A stretch of 64,000 bases of DNA from Tuctoria greenei. Its lineage: Eukaryota > Streptophyta > Magnoliopsida > Poales > Poaceae. Positions within the stretch are counted from its first letter, which is position 1. Every line of letters begins with the position of its first letter. Below the pieces are notes generated by a model. It was not told the origin of the DNA. It searched no databases and saw only the letters and a list, made by a program, of their open reading frames with translations. Below are positions 45,512 through 56,561 of the stretch, piece after piece. The stretch covers positions 222,087,882-222,151,881 of the forward strand of contig JAYESD010000002.1 of NCBI GenBank assembly GCA_036927565.1. The letters are read 5' to 3'. The position numbers were made by a program, and so were the translations under genes.

Positions 45512-46129
45512 ACGTGTTATCAAGTTGATATCATAGCCTACTAACTAGTCACAATTATGTTTTACATGTTAGGGCAAGTTTCAAGTCTTTTTGGAAAATA
45601 TTAAAGAAGTTCCAAGAATTTCCAGAACTAAAGGGTCGGACTAGTCCGCACCAGGGTCGGACATGTCGCTCTAGAAGAGAGAGAAAATTGGACTAGTCCG
45701 CAATGAACCGGACAAGTCTATCATGACTAGAGTTTTGGCGAATTTTTAACTAGAGCATAGTTTGATTAATCATGGAACCATAATTTATGTCAAAAAGATT
45801 GATCTAAGATTTTTACTATAAATCCTAGGGTTCAAAGGTCGAGGATTCGAGAATTTGACGTCAAGATCGAAGGAGATGAAGAATTGGCGAAGGAGGATGA
45901 CGATAAAGGATATCGCAGCAGCAACGACGATCTTGGTCGATCCTCCTTCTTCCTCCCTTCTTCTTCTTATCCCTGCGGTGCAGGCTCCTTGATGGCGGTT
46001 CTCACCATCTAGGGTTAAGGGTTTCCTCTAATGTGGCAAAGAGATGAAAGGGTGGGTGTTGGGGTGTTTATATAGGGTGGAGATGATACGGTTTGGGTGG
46101 GAACTCGAGTATAAAGCAGTGGAGGCCTT
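45512..46129 (-). repeat. inverted fragment of a Gypsy A-family LTR
   Basis: Read on the minus strand it parallels about 3130-3760 of the Gypsy A LTR: CCACCCTATATAAACACCCC, then TTTCATCTCTTTGCCAC, a CCCTAG-rich leader and dyads at 45637-45648 (exact) and 45694-45704. It is truncated on both sides. It belongs to a more divergent subfamily than the copies at 2579 and 46130. Confidence 0.65.
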
Positions 46130-48181
46130 TGTAACACCATCATTTACATGCATCATGCATTGCATACATCATTAAATATGTTTAACATTTAGTAACATAA
46201 AAGAAACAAGTTTAAAATTAGTTAGAAGCAAAATCGCACATAAAAAGTCTGAGAAGTGCGCCTTGTCCAATTTGCCCGGACTAGTCCAAATTTCTCTCTG
46301 AACCCATTTCGGACATGTCCATTTTCCTGCGGACTGGTCCGTTTTTCTCTCTGTACCAGTTTCGGACTTGTACGGTCCATTGCGGACTAGTCCGGTAATT
46401 CCATACTTGAAAATTTTTGCCAAGTCCCCGGACTTGTCCGAACATGTCCGTTTTCCGCCAGATTTGTCCATTTTGCTCTGTGACTAAGTTCGAACTTGTC
46501 TGATTTCATACTAGACTTGTCCGTTTTTGCCTCTGTCTAATATCAGACTAGTCCGGTCTGGTGCAGACTTGTCTAGTGTTCGCGACTCCGATTCAATCTT
46601 TTTTCCACCACTTGTTTTAGGGTTTTTACCATAAGTGGGCCCAAGGACGTCGTGTCTAACCTTTTTGGAGCCCATGTGGGGCCCCTACACGGCCTCCACC
46701 CACCCCTAAACTCAAAATCCACCCAACCCTAACCCTCTACTCCTATATAAACAACCCAACACCCCACTTTTACATCTCTTTGCCACAACTGAAAAACCAC
46801 CAAACCCTAGCTCGTGGGAGCCACCGCCAAGGGGAGATCCAGCAGCAAGGAGGAGGAGGACATCATGAAGAAGGATCAAGCAATCAAGATCTTCATCGAG
46901 TTTGCATTCTTCATCGCCAATTCACCTTCAACTCTCCATCATCAACCCTAGATCATCAAGATCCAAATGTTGCATCCAAACTCCTGTTCTTTGGAGTTCT
47001 AGACACGTGGTATACCTTCTACTTTGTCTTTCACATGTGAATTCAACCCCAATTCTCAAAATTCTTGTATATCAAGAAAACCCTAACTCTCTGGTTCTTC
47101 GTAGGGCGGACTAGTCCGGTCCGTAGCGGACTTGCCCGGTCTTTAGATTTAATTTGTGTTGAATTAATTCCAAACTGACTCGAATCAATTCTAAACCTGT
47201 TCAAACTGTTAAAGACCTTTGTAACTAGTTAGTAAACATTAATAGCAGCTCATTAACAAGTTTTACCACATAATTGCATTAATCATGCATGTCATGGCAC
47301 ATTGAGTACTATATGAGCATTATGTGATTCAATTATGTGTTTTGCATGTTTGTTGCTCGGAATAGAAAGAGCTGCGCTAGAGGGTGCTGTCGAGGACCTC
47401 TAGTACCAGAATTTTGAAGTTTTTGACCCTAACCAAGCTTAGGAGCAAGGCAAGTGTCCTTGATCATATTGATCCTAGTTTTTAAATGTTTTGTTTTTAA
47501 ACTTGCATGCTTGTGTCAATTTAATGGGACTCCTATGATAAGAAGTTTACTAGACTTGTTTAAACACCCTTGTCGCTTGGAACACATGGTAGAGAGTCGA
47601 GAAGGGTTTTTTATCTTTTGGCTTCTTTCAAATTAATTGGGATGGGAAAACAACCGGGTTACTTAATTATAAATTATTGAAATTAGGGACAACGTACATT
47701 GATAAACATGGTTAATGGTAACATGGTAATGGGTGATCTAAGAAAGCATGGTTTGTGGATTGGGTTGGATGTTATGGTGGTTTGCTTGAATTGGATCTAA
47801 GGACCAGTTCATGCAAGAATAGACCAGGACTACAGTTCCACCATGGGGCCAAGTATGGGTGCGATGTAGCTGATTAATTAGGGTATTGCTAGTATTGTGC
47901 GGACCATTTGAAAGAGCGGGAAGGGGAGTCAGATTGGGTTTGTATGAGCTGTGGGACTCTCTGGGATCTGAACGGTACAAGAGGGGCCCTTGATTTAGGA
48001 TGTGCTCAGTTGGAGACATCGCCACTGGTGAAACCTCAGTGGGTCCGTACATGCTAGTAGTCCCTGTGTAAAGGCTATTTTGTGATCTCTTGGCCACACA
48101 CCAACGAAAGTGTGAGACGGCATAATAGAGGTTCTTAGTCACTGAAAGGGGATGAAATCACGAACACGTGGGTAAAGCGAA
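46130..48181 (+). repeat. second Gypsy A-family LTR, 5' 2,052 bp, cut by Copia F
   Basis: It starts TGTAACACCATCATTT and follows the complete LTR at 2579 step by step, including U3 dyads (46277-46575; exact copy 46383-46394), TATA at 46744-46751 and the downstream dyad at 47107-47118. It stops at GTGGGTAAAGCGAA, where Copia F begins. No polypurine tract precedes it, so it is a 5' or solo LTR. The rest is not in the window. Confidence 0.88.
46744..46751 (+). promoter_or_regulatory. TATA box of the second Gypsy A-family LTR
   Basis: TATATAAA in the same context as 3190-3197, with CATCTCTTTGCCAC downstream. Confidence 0.65.
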
Positions 48182-49612
48182 TGTAACCTAGAGGGGGGGT
48201 GAATAGGCTTTTTGAATCTTTGTTGATTCAAAAAACACTTAACAGATTGATCAAATACAAAGAGATCGGACTAGTCCGGTACAGTGCAGACTAGTCCAGT
48301 ATGCATGGACTAGAAAGATCAACATTGATCGATAACTTCACTTCTAGTACCCTAAGAAGCGGAAATTAATTGGCAACTTAGATGTATTACCACAATAAAA
48401 CAATGTATGACAAAGATCAACTTTAGTTTAAATTTTTCAATGTGAATTACACAATATTATGTAAACCCTAGAATATGATGAATGATAAAACAAAAGTGTG
48501 TGAGACAAGATTTTATCTCGTGGTTCAATTCCAACAGAGGAAACCTACATCCACGTTGAGGAGCCTACGGAGGATCGGGTCTTCACCATCCCTACCCTCG
48601 TCGAATCACCCCGGAGGCCGATTCTGTTCCACTAATCACAAAGGGGAAAATAACTCGTTCAAGGGGCCTTCTCACAAGTTGAGGGCTCCCCAAGAATTAC
48701 AATGAAAAACACCACCAAACACACTCGAAAGATATACAATAAACAACAAGAGTGTGCGAGAGATCAAACCCAAGAGCTCAAGATGTGTAGAACAAGTCTA
48801 TCCTTTGATCAATTGCTAATCCTCAAAGATTTGATACATTTAGGGTTAGAATGTGTGGACGGATGTGTATTTTGGGCTCTTGGGAGGTGTGACGGCGCAG
48901 GGGGTCGAGGGAGTTTGTTGTATGTCCGTACACCTCTATTTATACTAGGGTTTCCAAAAGTTACCGTTAGGGTTTGCGATGTCCAGACTAGCCCGTAGAC
49001 TCCGGTCTAGTCCGGTGTGCGGCGTGTGGAAAACCTTAAGTGTTGAGATGGACCAGACTAGTCCGTTGTCGGCGCGGACTAGTCCAATTTTAGTTAGAAA
49101 CTTTTCAGACTAGTCCCCTGATATCGGACTACTCCAGTGTGATGAACACCGTGTGGGACCAAGGACAAGTCCACACTTGGAGGACTTGTACGATTTTAGT
49201 CAGAAGATTATCGAACTAGTCCGATGGACATCAGACTTGTCCGTTGTTGTGCAAATGTGAAGTGTTGAGGACTAGTCCATGCTAGGGGGGGACTATTCCG
49301 ATTTTAGTCAGAGAGATATCGGACTAGTCCGGTGCTTGTCAGACTAGTCAGTTTTTCCTTGAAATGTGCAGTGAGTTGAATTATTTGTTCACTTGAGCTC
49401 TTGGGGTGTTTTTCTCCAACACACTCCATACAAAATAATCTAATCTTTTAATCTCTTGAGCTCTTCTTCCTTTAGATACTCATTCTCCTTCCTTTTTGTA
49501 CTTTCTTCCTCATTTCTTTAAAACCTGCTCTCATCTCAACAATATTGTTAGGATCTCATTTGTTTGTCATTAATCAACCAAAACCCAAAATGGATGCCTA
49601 GATGCACTTTCA
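48182..49612 (-). repeat. 3' LTR of Copia F (1,431 bp)
   Basis: On the minus strand it starts TGAAAGTGCATCTAGG right after a polypurine tract and ends CTAGGTTACA. It matches 55782-56561 over the available part. The minus-strand TATA box is at 48936-48944. Dyads lie upstream of it at 48990-49350 and downstream near 48267-48300. Confidence 0.88.
48990..49350. promoter_or_regulatory. dyad array in U3 of the Copia F LTR
   Basis: Repeated GGACTAGTCC cores with CGG/CCG arms (exact CGGACTAGTCCG at 49320-49331) are spaced 20-45 bp apart. They start about 45-50 bp upstream of the minus-strand TATA box. A further exact copy lies at 48267-48278 on the transcribed side. Confidence 0.7.
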
Positions 49613-49627
49613 AACTCCCCCTTTTTG
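49613..49627 (-). other. polypurine tract of Copia F
   Basis: The minus strand reads CCAAAAAGGGGGAGTT directly before the LTR start. Confidence 0.85.
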
Positions 49628-49961
49628 GTGATTGATGACAACCAATTGAGATTACACAAATATGATGAAAAATTCAGATTTTCATAAAGTGTCACATATG
49701 AGCTTTGAGCAAAATAGGCAATGTAGACATAAGACATATGTGCACTCTTTATGATGGGGTGCCAAACTATGTGTGTGAGCAAAAATTTTGATGTGAAATC
49801 ATAATGGGCATAATCATAATAACATCAAGAATCTCAAGCATACATAGTAGTTTTAAACATCAACCATTGAACATAGTAAATCATAACCATAACTCCACAA
49901 TACATGTCTAGAACCATAAAGAGGACATAATAAGAGTTTTACAATACAAAAAGCAAATAGA

Positions 49962-49983
49962 GCTCTCTCTCTCTCTCTCTCTC
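49962..49983. repeat. (CT)n microsatellite
   Basis: About eleven CT units between the extra ORF and the 3' LTR of Copia F. Confidence 0.9.
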
Positions 49984-50079
49984 AAACTAAAGATACAACC
50001 TAAGACTCCCCTCAATCTCTCCCCCTCTGGCATCAAGGCACCGAAAATGAAGAGAAGGAATCTATTCGTCGTCTCTGGC

Positions 50080-51637
50080 TCACTCCGCATTGTCGGTCCT
50101 TTTGTCGTCTTCATCATCAGCCTGAGGAGGAGGAGGAGAGGAACCACTCGTCATGCCCCGAAAGACAAAGTAGTCAAGCTCGGAGGGAGAGAGAGGAGGA
50201 AGCTCCGAGAAGTAAGATGCAGAGTCCCCTGAGATGACTTGAGATCCAATAGGCTCAATCTCCAGCTTTTGGCATATTGCTTTGACATTCTCCTTCATGT
50301 ATCTCATTTGCTCTTTTCTTGCCTTTTTTCATCTTATGAACTTTCACCTCAGTTTTGCGCCAAGATCCAAAGATAGCTGCCAAGTACTTCATGATTCCAC
50401 TAGCAGACCCTTTGCTAGATGGAAGGGCCCTAGTGCTAGAGAAAGGCCTTGTATCTTCTTGAGCTTTCTCAGGGTGTTCCTCACTTGTGGCAGGTGAGGG
50501 AGCAGCTGAGAGAGAGAGGATTGAGGAGGCCTCTGAGGCCTTAGAGGAGTATGCTCTACATCCTTCACAAACTCAATTCCTATGACTTTTTCAATCATGA
50601 ACTCAAGTATGGTGCATAGCCATAGGAGCGGTTTGGTGTGCAGGAGATGTTCACCATGTCATTCCAGATGTAGTCGAAGATATCAAACTTCTTCTTCCTG
50701 CTAATCACTTTCATCAAGGTTCTCAAGTAACCTTGGACATTGCCGACATCTCCATCTTTTGGGGCAATTGTCTTCCGGAGCACTCTATTGAGAACCATGA
50801 AGAAAGGCTTTATTTTATTGGTTGAGGGAGGATTGTATTTGAGGCGAGTATCATAGAGAAAGTCCATCTTGTCCTTCTCCAAATAACCAAGATTGTGAAT
50901 CACAATCTCATTGCTGTCGGTGTTCTCAAGGTGCAACATCCTGGCAAACTCAGCATAATAACTGTGTACTTGGATCCATGTGTCATCCAAGTCACTCTCT
51001 CTTCTTCATCGCGGGCAAAATCATGAGTTGCATAGAAGTGAGCAACGATTTCATCGTTCCAGTTGTATCTGAAAGAAAACAACTCCTTCAAACCATGCCT
51101 CTCTGTAGCCTCTACCACCTCATGAAAAGCATCACAGCTCTTTCTTTCAAAATGGCTCCAGTCAATTCATTGGCTCCGGACCCCTGGAGACTATATTTGG
51201 AGGTCCACGGTGTTTTAGTAGTCCGAGTGGAAGTTACTCCAAAATCTCGGGTCAGCTTCCTTTTTGCCACTGCTATAGGCATCAATCTTCCTTAGATTCC
51301 ATGCTACATCACTTCCTTTGCCAATGAACTCCTCCTCCGAGGGGTCTCTATTTCCCTATCTTAGAGCTGTCATCTTGAGGGGACCAATCGGGCCGGAAGC
51401 AAGTCCCTTTCCTTTGCCGTTGGTTTGGTGTGGAGCCGCCGAGCTAGGACCAGCCGTATCTTTTGCTCTTAAAGCTGGTTTCTTGGCCCGAACCTTTCAA
51501 CTCACCCTAGGTGGGGTGGGCGAAGGATCGGCGGCACGCTTTTGTCTTTTGTTGGAGCGAGACTCCGAAACACGAGGCAACACTTCTTGATCCATCTCGG
51601 CCTCGAAGTTGGAGATATCATCGTTTGAGTTCGACAT
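50080..51637 (-). pseudogene. extra ORF of Copia F downstream of RNase H (Transposase_32-like)
   Basis: Minus reading starts MSNSNDDISNFEAEMDQEVL with a basic SNKRQKR signal. After several breaks it continues with GLKELFSFRYNWNDEIVAHF, ERVTWMTHGSKYTV, FLYDTRLKYNPPSTNKIKPF, LRKTIAPKDGDVGNVQGYLR and FDIFDYIWNDMVN. It ends with LPPLSPSELDYFVF and an acidic tail at 50080. This resembles, from memory, the PF20167 'putative plant transposon protein' of grass genomes. It occupies the position of the envelope-like ORF of SIRE elements, but I see no signal peptide or membrane anchor. At least five frame breaks make it inactive. Function is unknown. Confidence 0.65.
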
Positions 51638-51729
51638 TGTCATAACAAGAACGTGATATATGACATAGATAAGAATTGGTTGCAAAGGAAAGCATCATGT
51701 TGAAGAATATTAGGGTTTTGTTCAACAAA

Positions 51730-52310
51730 CACCGAACTTGTCCGTTAATCAGGTGCGGACTAGTCCGGAGTACTGTACATGTCCCTACCGATAATGGACT
51801 AGTCCGATATTCGAAGCATAAACCCCAGCAAACGGAGTAATGGAATTTCTCAATGCAAAAGTGAAGTAGTGGAGTTGTAATACAAACAGGGGGCATGTAT
51901 TGACTGAAGGAGCTAAGCTATTTGAGCAAAAACTAAGAAAATCGAAGGTTCTAGGGTTTGGAGGAAAAATTTACCAAATCCTTTGATCCGAGGCATTGAA
52001 GGAGTTCTTGATGCGGACTAGTCTGTGGTTTTTGATCCCTTGTAGCTTAGATCGATTCCCACGGAGATTTGAGTGGATTTGATGGAGAACTCGCAAAATC
52101 GCCTTGGGAGCACTTGAGTGGGGAGAGAGAACATGAGAGGAGTTGTGAGGAGGAAGAAGATTAGGGTTGCGCCGGCCCTAGGGTTACGGAGTCGATAAAT
52201 CGGACTAGTCCGTGGTAGGACCAACCTACAGGAAAACTCGGCGGACTAGTCTGCAGTGTGTGGACCAGTTCGGGGTAACCACGGACGAGTCTGTGGTCAC
52301 CTGGACAGAA
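51730..52310. promoter_or_regulatory. dyad-bearing leader upstream of the Copia F extra ORF
   Basis: Exact CGGACTAGTCCG copies at 51756-51767 and 52201-52212, with variants near 51796, 52016 and 52240-52295, lie between RNase H and the extra ORF. The same stretch (minus strand) has leader-like CT-rich text (CCTAGGGCCGGCGCAACCCTAATCT-type, 52150-52180). It resembles the layout of the LTR promoters, so an internal promoter is possible. No clear TATA box was found. Confidence 0.5.
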
Positions 52311-52576
52311 AAAAATATAGGACTTTAGTATATATTCGAAGGTGCTTAAAAGAAAATAGGGGGCAAAAACACACAAATAATCTTAATGAATATGATCAGT
52401 AAACATAAATCAATCAAGCTATGACCATAATTCACCAAGATCAAGTAATTAACATAGTTTTTCAGATAAAATAGAGAGAGATGATTTTTCAACATAATCA
52501 ACATGATTTTGAAGATGGCAAGCAGGTATGCATGTTTTCAAGCCATGTTCCGAGCATCAACGATATTTAGTTCATT

Positions 52577-53898
52577 TCAGAGCTCACAAAAACATTTTTC
52601 AGCAAGTGGCTTGGTAAATATATCAGCTAGTTGTTTTTTAGTGTTGACATGGGAAATGGCTATGTATCCTTTCGTTGTGTGATCTCTCAAAAAGTGATGC
52701 CGGATGTCTATGTGTTTGGTTCTAGAGTGCTTAACGGGGTTATGGGCAATTTTAATGGCACTCTCGTTATCACAAAGGAGTGGAGTACGGATCATATTGT
52801 AATCGTAATCTCTTAGAGTTTGTCGCATCCAAAGGGGTTGTGTACAACAGCTCCCAGCTGCAACATACTCTGCCTCGGCTGTGGATAAGGCAATTGAATT
52901 TTGTTTCTTGGATGACCAAGAAACTTGGGATCTACATAGGAATTGCAAGTACCGGTGGTACTTTTTCTATCTACTTTGCATCCGGCATAATCTGCATCAG
53001 AGTATCCAATGAGATTGAGTTTTGAACCTTTAGGATACCAAAGGCCTAGGTTGGTGTATGAACTAAATATCAAAAGATCCCTTTTACGGCTATCAAATGA
53101 CATTCCTTAGGATTGGCTTGAAATATTGCACACAAACATACACTCAACATGATATCAGGCCTAGATGCACATAAATAAAGTAAGGAGCCAAACATGGGCG
53201 ATATACCTTTTGATCCACGTTTGGTCCGTCTTCATTGAGATCCAAGTGTCCATTTGTCGCCATGGGAGTCTTTATGGGCTTTGCTTTGTCCATTCCAAAC
53301 TTCTTGAGAATGTCTTGAGTGTACTTTGTTTGGCTTATGAACGTCCCTTCCTTTTGTTGCTTTACTTGGAATGCCAAAAGTATCTCAACTCTCACATCAT
53401 AGACATCTCAAATCTATCTGTCATAATCTTACTAAATTTTTGACAAAAAGATTTGTTAGTTGAACCAAATATAATATCGTCAACAAAGATTTGGCAAACG
53501 AAGAGATCATCATAAAAGTGTTTAGTAAACAAGGTGTAATCAGCTTTACCAATCTTGAAGCCATTTTCAATAACAAAATCTTTAAGGCACTCATACCAAG
53601 ATCTAGGAGCTTGTTTGAGGCCATAAAGAGCCTTACACAGTTTGTACACTTGGTCGGGGTACTCTTGATCTTCAAAATAGGGTGGTTGCTCCACGTACAC
53701 CTCCTCCTTGACTGGTCCATTGAGGAAGGCGCTTTTCACGTCCATTTGATAAAGCTTGAAATCATGGTGAGTAGCATATGCAAGTAATATACGAATCGAT
53801 TCAAGCCTAGCTACAGGAGCAAAAGTCTCATCAAAATCCAAACCTTCGACTTGTGAATAGCCTTTGGCCACAAGCCATGCCTTGTTCCTTGTTATCAC
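52577..53898 (-). pseudogene. Copia F reverse transcriptase and RNase H
   Basis: RT begins with KAWLVAKGYSQVEGLDFDET and runs through LYQMDVKSAFLNGPVKEEVY, LCKALYGLKQAPRSWYECL and the catalytic FVDDIIFGSTNKSFC (usual YVDD, here FVDD). A frameshift near 53395 leads to the connection with FISQTKYTQDILKKFGMD. RNase H motifs are YSDADYAGCKVDRKSTTGT, SSKKQNSIALSTAEAEYVAA, LLCDNESAIKIAHNPVKHS and the end LADIFTKPLAEKC. Only a few breaks (53395, 53105, 52950) occur, so pol is better preserved than in other elements here. The upstream frame ends at 53899 (stop) where the polyprotein should be continuous. Confidence 0.88.
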
Positions 53899-54870
53899 TC
53901 AATGTTCCCTTTGCTTTTTGCGCAAGACGCATTTAGTGCCGACGACGTTGGATTTGGGTCTTTCAACAAGCTCCCACACTTCGTTCCTTTTGAAGTTGTT
54001 CAATTCTTCTTGCATCGTCATCACCCAATCTGGATCTTTTAATGCATCTTCAACCCTGTATGGTTCCAAAGAGGATACAAAAGAATAGTGTTCACAAAAA
54101 TTAGCTATGTGAGATCGAGTTATTACTCCCTTTTGGATGTCACCAACTATGTTTTCGACGGGGTGATCTCTTTGGATGCTTTGGCGTACTCTTGGATGTG
54201 GCACTTGTGGTCTTGAATCTTCATGATTATCATCATCTTCTTCGTCTCCCCCTGGATGGTTGTCCTCATTGTTGTTTTGATTATCTTGATCTCCTTGATG
54301 TTGAACTTGTGTGGAAGCTCCCTCTTGATCATTTTCCTCCACTAGTGGTTCATCTTCTTCATTCGCATTTGGAGGTGGCACTTGTGGTCGAACATCGCCC
54401 AACGCCATTCTTCTTAATGCTTGACACAGAGCTTCTTCTTGATCTAGCACACATTGATCAACTTGGTCTTCTTGAGAGCCATTAGTTTCATCGAACACAA
54501 CATCATGTGCTACTTCAACAAGTCCAGAGGCCTTGTTGAAGACACGATAGGTGTAGGAGTTCGAATCATATCCAAGTAAGTAACCTTCATCGGACTTCGA
54601 AGCGAACTTGGGTCTTTGTTTTTCCCTTTTTCTTCCTTCGTTTGCGCTACCACCCTTTCTTCTTCTCATCATTTTCTTGAACTTCTTCATGAACAAGATC
54701 ATGTCTTCTTCATTGATATCACTGCTTTCATCATCACTGTCATCTTCTCCATGAGCTTCTTGAGCTTCTTTTGATACGGGTTTACAAGTTGACTTCAAGG
54801 CAACTCCTTTCTTCTTTGTCGAGGTATGATCGACAATTTCCTTGACATGCTTAGATTGCTTCTCCATCAT
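53899..54870 (-). pseudogene. Copia F gag tail fused by deletion to integrase C-terminus and linker
   Basis: A 323-codon open frame starts in gag (MMEKQSKHVKEIVDHTST, acidic EDDSDDESSDINEEDMI, then the basic FMKKFKKMMRRRKGGS). At about residue 90 it passes directly into the integrase tail: KFASKSDEGYLLGYDSNSYT and YRVFNKASGLVEVAHDVVFD. An acidic Gln/Asn/Asp-rich linker and the pre-RT segment DPDWVMTMQEELNNFKRNEV follow. The CCHC knuckle, protease, pre-integrase and integrase core are missing between KREKQRP and KFASKSD. The join keeps the frame, so a fused protein is formally possible. Confidence 0.8.
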
Positions 54871-55735
54871 TTCAAAGTTGATAATCTTGCCAAGAAGTTC
54901 ATCCGGGTCATTTTCCGATATCCGAGGCTTTCTCTAATCATAGAGCAAAGGGTCACGTTGTGAGGCATGAATGCTCTAAGAATCAACTTCACAAATTCAT
55001 GATAATTCCACTTCTTGCTTCCATATGCTCAAACTTTGTTGACTAGAGACTTCAATCGATTGTACATATCTTGTGGTGATTCATTTTCTTCCATAGTGAA
55101 TCTTCCCAATTCACCTTCAATCATTTCGATCATGGCTTCACGTACATGAGGATCACCTTCATGTGCGGTTTGTAGAGTTTCCCATATCTCCTTGGCAATT
55201 TCGAGTCCGTCCACCTTAATGAACTCGTCTCGGCTCAATGAAGAAGTGATCACAGCCGCGGCTTGGGCATTTTCATGAATGGCTTGTTCTTGTCTTGGAG
55301 TCAGCTCTTCATCATCATCCGAGATATCTATCCCTGTACACACTATATGCCACAAACTTGGGTTAAGAGATATGAGGTGCATTTTCATGTTTTTCCTCCA
55401 CATTGAATAGTCATTGCCATCAAAGAAAGGTGCTTTCCCTAAAGGAATTGATAATTTATGACTATTGTTAGAATTTAGACGTTCATAGTCAAAAGGATAT
55501 TGGGAGTAGTCTGTGTGACAACCCCCTTCTTCTTTTCATCGTCAGTCTTCTTCTTCCGTTTTGGGGAGAGATCCTTCTTTTGAAGAAGAGCCTTAAGTTG
55601 AAGTATTTCCTCGTAATCGTCCTCATAGTCCTGAATCACATCGAGGAGCTTCTCCAGCTTTTGGGCCTTTTCATCATCACCCTTCTCATTGTTGAGGTTA
55701 TTGTGTACATCCTTGATGTCCGACATCTTCTCTTC
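54871..55735 (-). pseudogene. Copia F gag N-terminal and capsid region
   Basis: The start is MSDIKDVHNNLNNEKGDDEK, about 50 bases after the PBS, followed by a Lys/Glu-rich coiled-coil stretch with KLEKLLDVIQDYEDDYEEIL. The capsid begins KAPFFDGNDYSMWRKNMKMH and includes EIWETLQTAHEGD, VREAMIEMIEGELGRFTMEE and QDMYNRLKSLVNKV. Stops separate the blocks near 55475 and 55029. It is a UBN2/DUF4219-type gag, as in SIRE elements. Confidence 0.8.
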
Positions 55736-55764
55736 GAGCTGTGAGTATATTTTGAAGAGTTTGG

Positions 55765-55781
55765 CTCTGATACCAATTGAA
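55765..55781 (-). other. primer-binding site of Copia F
   Basis: The minus strand reads TTCAATTGGTATCAGAGCC after the LTR; TGGTATCAGAGC fits initiator tRNA-Met. Confidence 0.85.
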
Positions 55782-56561
55782 TGTAGCCTAGAGGGTGGTG
55801 AATAGGCTTTTTGAACCTTTGTTGCTCTCTGAAACACTTAATAGATTGATCAAATACAGAGAGATCAGACTAGTCTGGTACAGTGCAGACTAGTCCGGTG
55901 TGCGTGGACTAGAAAGATCAAGATTGATCGACAAATTCACTTCTAGTACCCTATGCAGCGGAAATCAAATGGCAACTTAGATTTATTACCACAATGAAAC
56001 AATGTGTGAAAGATCAACTTTAGTTTCAATGTTTCAACGAGAATTACACAAGATTATGTAAACCCTAGAATATGATGAACGATGAAACAAAAGTGTGTGA
56101 GACATGATTTTATCCCGTAATTCGATTCCCATAGAGGAAACCTACATCCACGTTGAGGAGTCTACGGAGGACCGGGTCTTCACGTACCCTACCCTCGTGG
56201 AATTGCCACGGAGGTCGATTCTCTTTCACTAATCACAAAGGGGCAAATACTCATTCAAGGGGCATTCTCACAAGTTGAGGGCTCCCCAAGAATTACAATG
56301 AAAAACACCACCAAACACACTCGAAAGATATGCAATAAACCACAAGAGTGTGCGAGAGATCAAATCCGAGAGCTCAAGATGTGTAGAACAAGTCTCTCCT
56401 TTGATAATTTGCTAATCCTCGAAGATTTGATCCTTTTAGAGTTAGAATGTGTGGAGAGATGTGTATTTTGGGCTCTTGGGAGGTGTGACGGCGCAGGGGG
56501 TCGAGAGAGTTTGTTGTATGGTTGTACACCTCTATTTATACTAGGGTTTCGAAAAGTTACC
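55782..56561 (-). repeat. 5' LTR of Copia F, 780 bp, truncated by an LTR insertion
   Basis: It matches 48182-48961 with modest divergence and includes the TATA box at 56532-56540 (minus strand). It ends at 56561 where the Gypsy A-family LTR starts; the left flanking pentamer of that insertion is TTACC. Confidence 0.88.

Larger units (their letters stand above)
48182..56561 (-). mobile_element. Copia F: SIRE-like Copia element, internally deleted, with extra ORF
   Basis: LTRs at 48182-49612 (3') and 55782-56561 (5', truncated by another LTR) flank, on the minus strand, PBS, gag, a gag-integrase fusion, RT, RNase H, a leader with dyads and an extra ORF. The insertion site is the Gypsy A-family LTR at 46130-48181; the left flanking pentamer is GCGAA. 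The zinc knuckle, protease and most of the integrase are deleted, so the element is non-autonomous. Confidence 0.88.

Noticed and set aside
50080..51637. Extra ORF of Copia F as a true envelope gene
   Set aside because: No signal peptide, transmembrane segment or coiled fusion region is visible; it resembles a plant transposon-associated protein.
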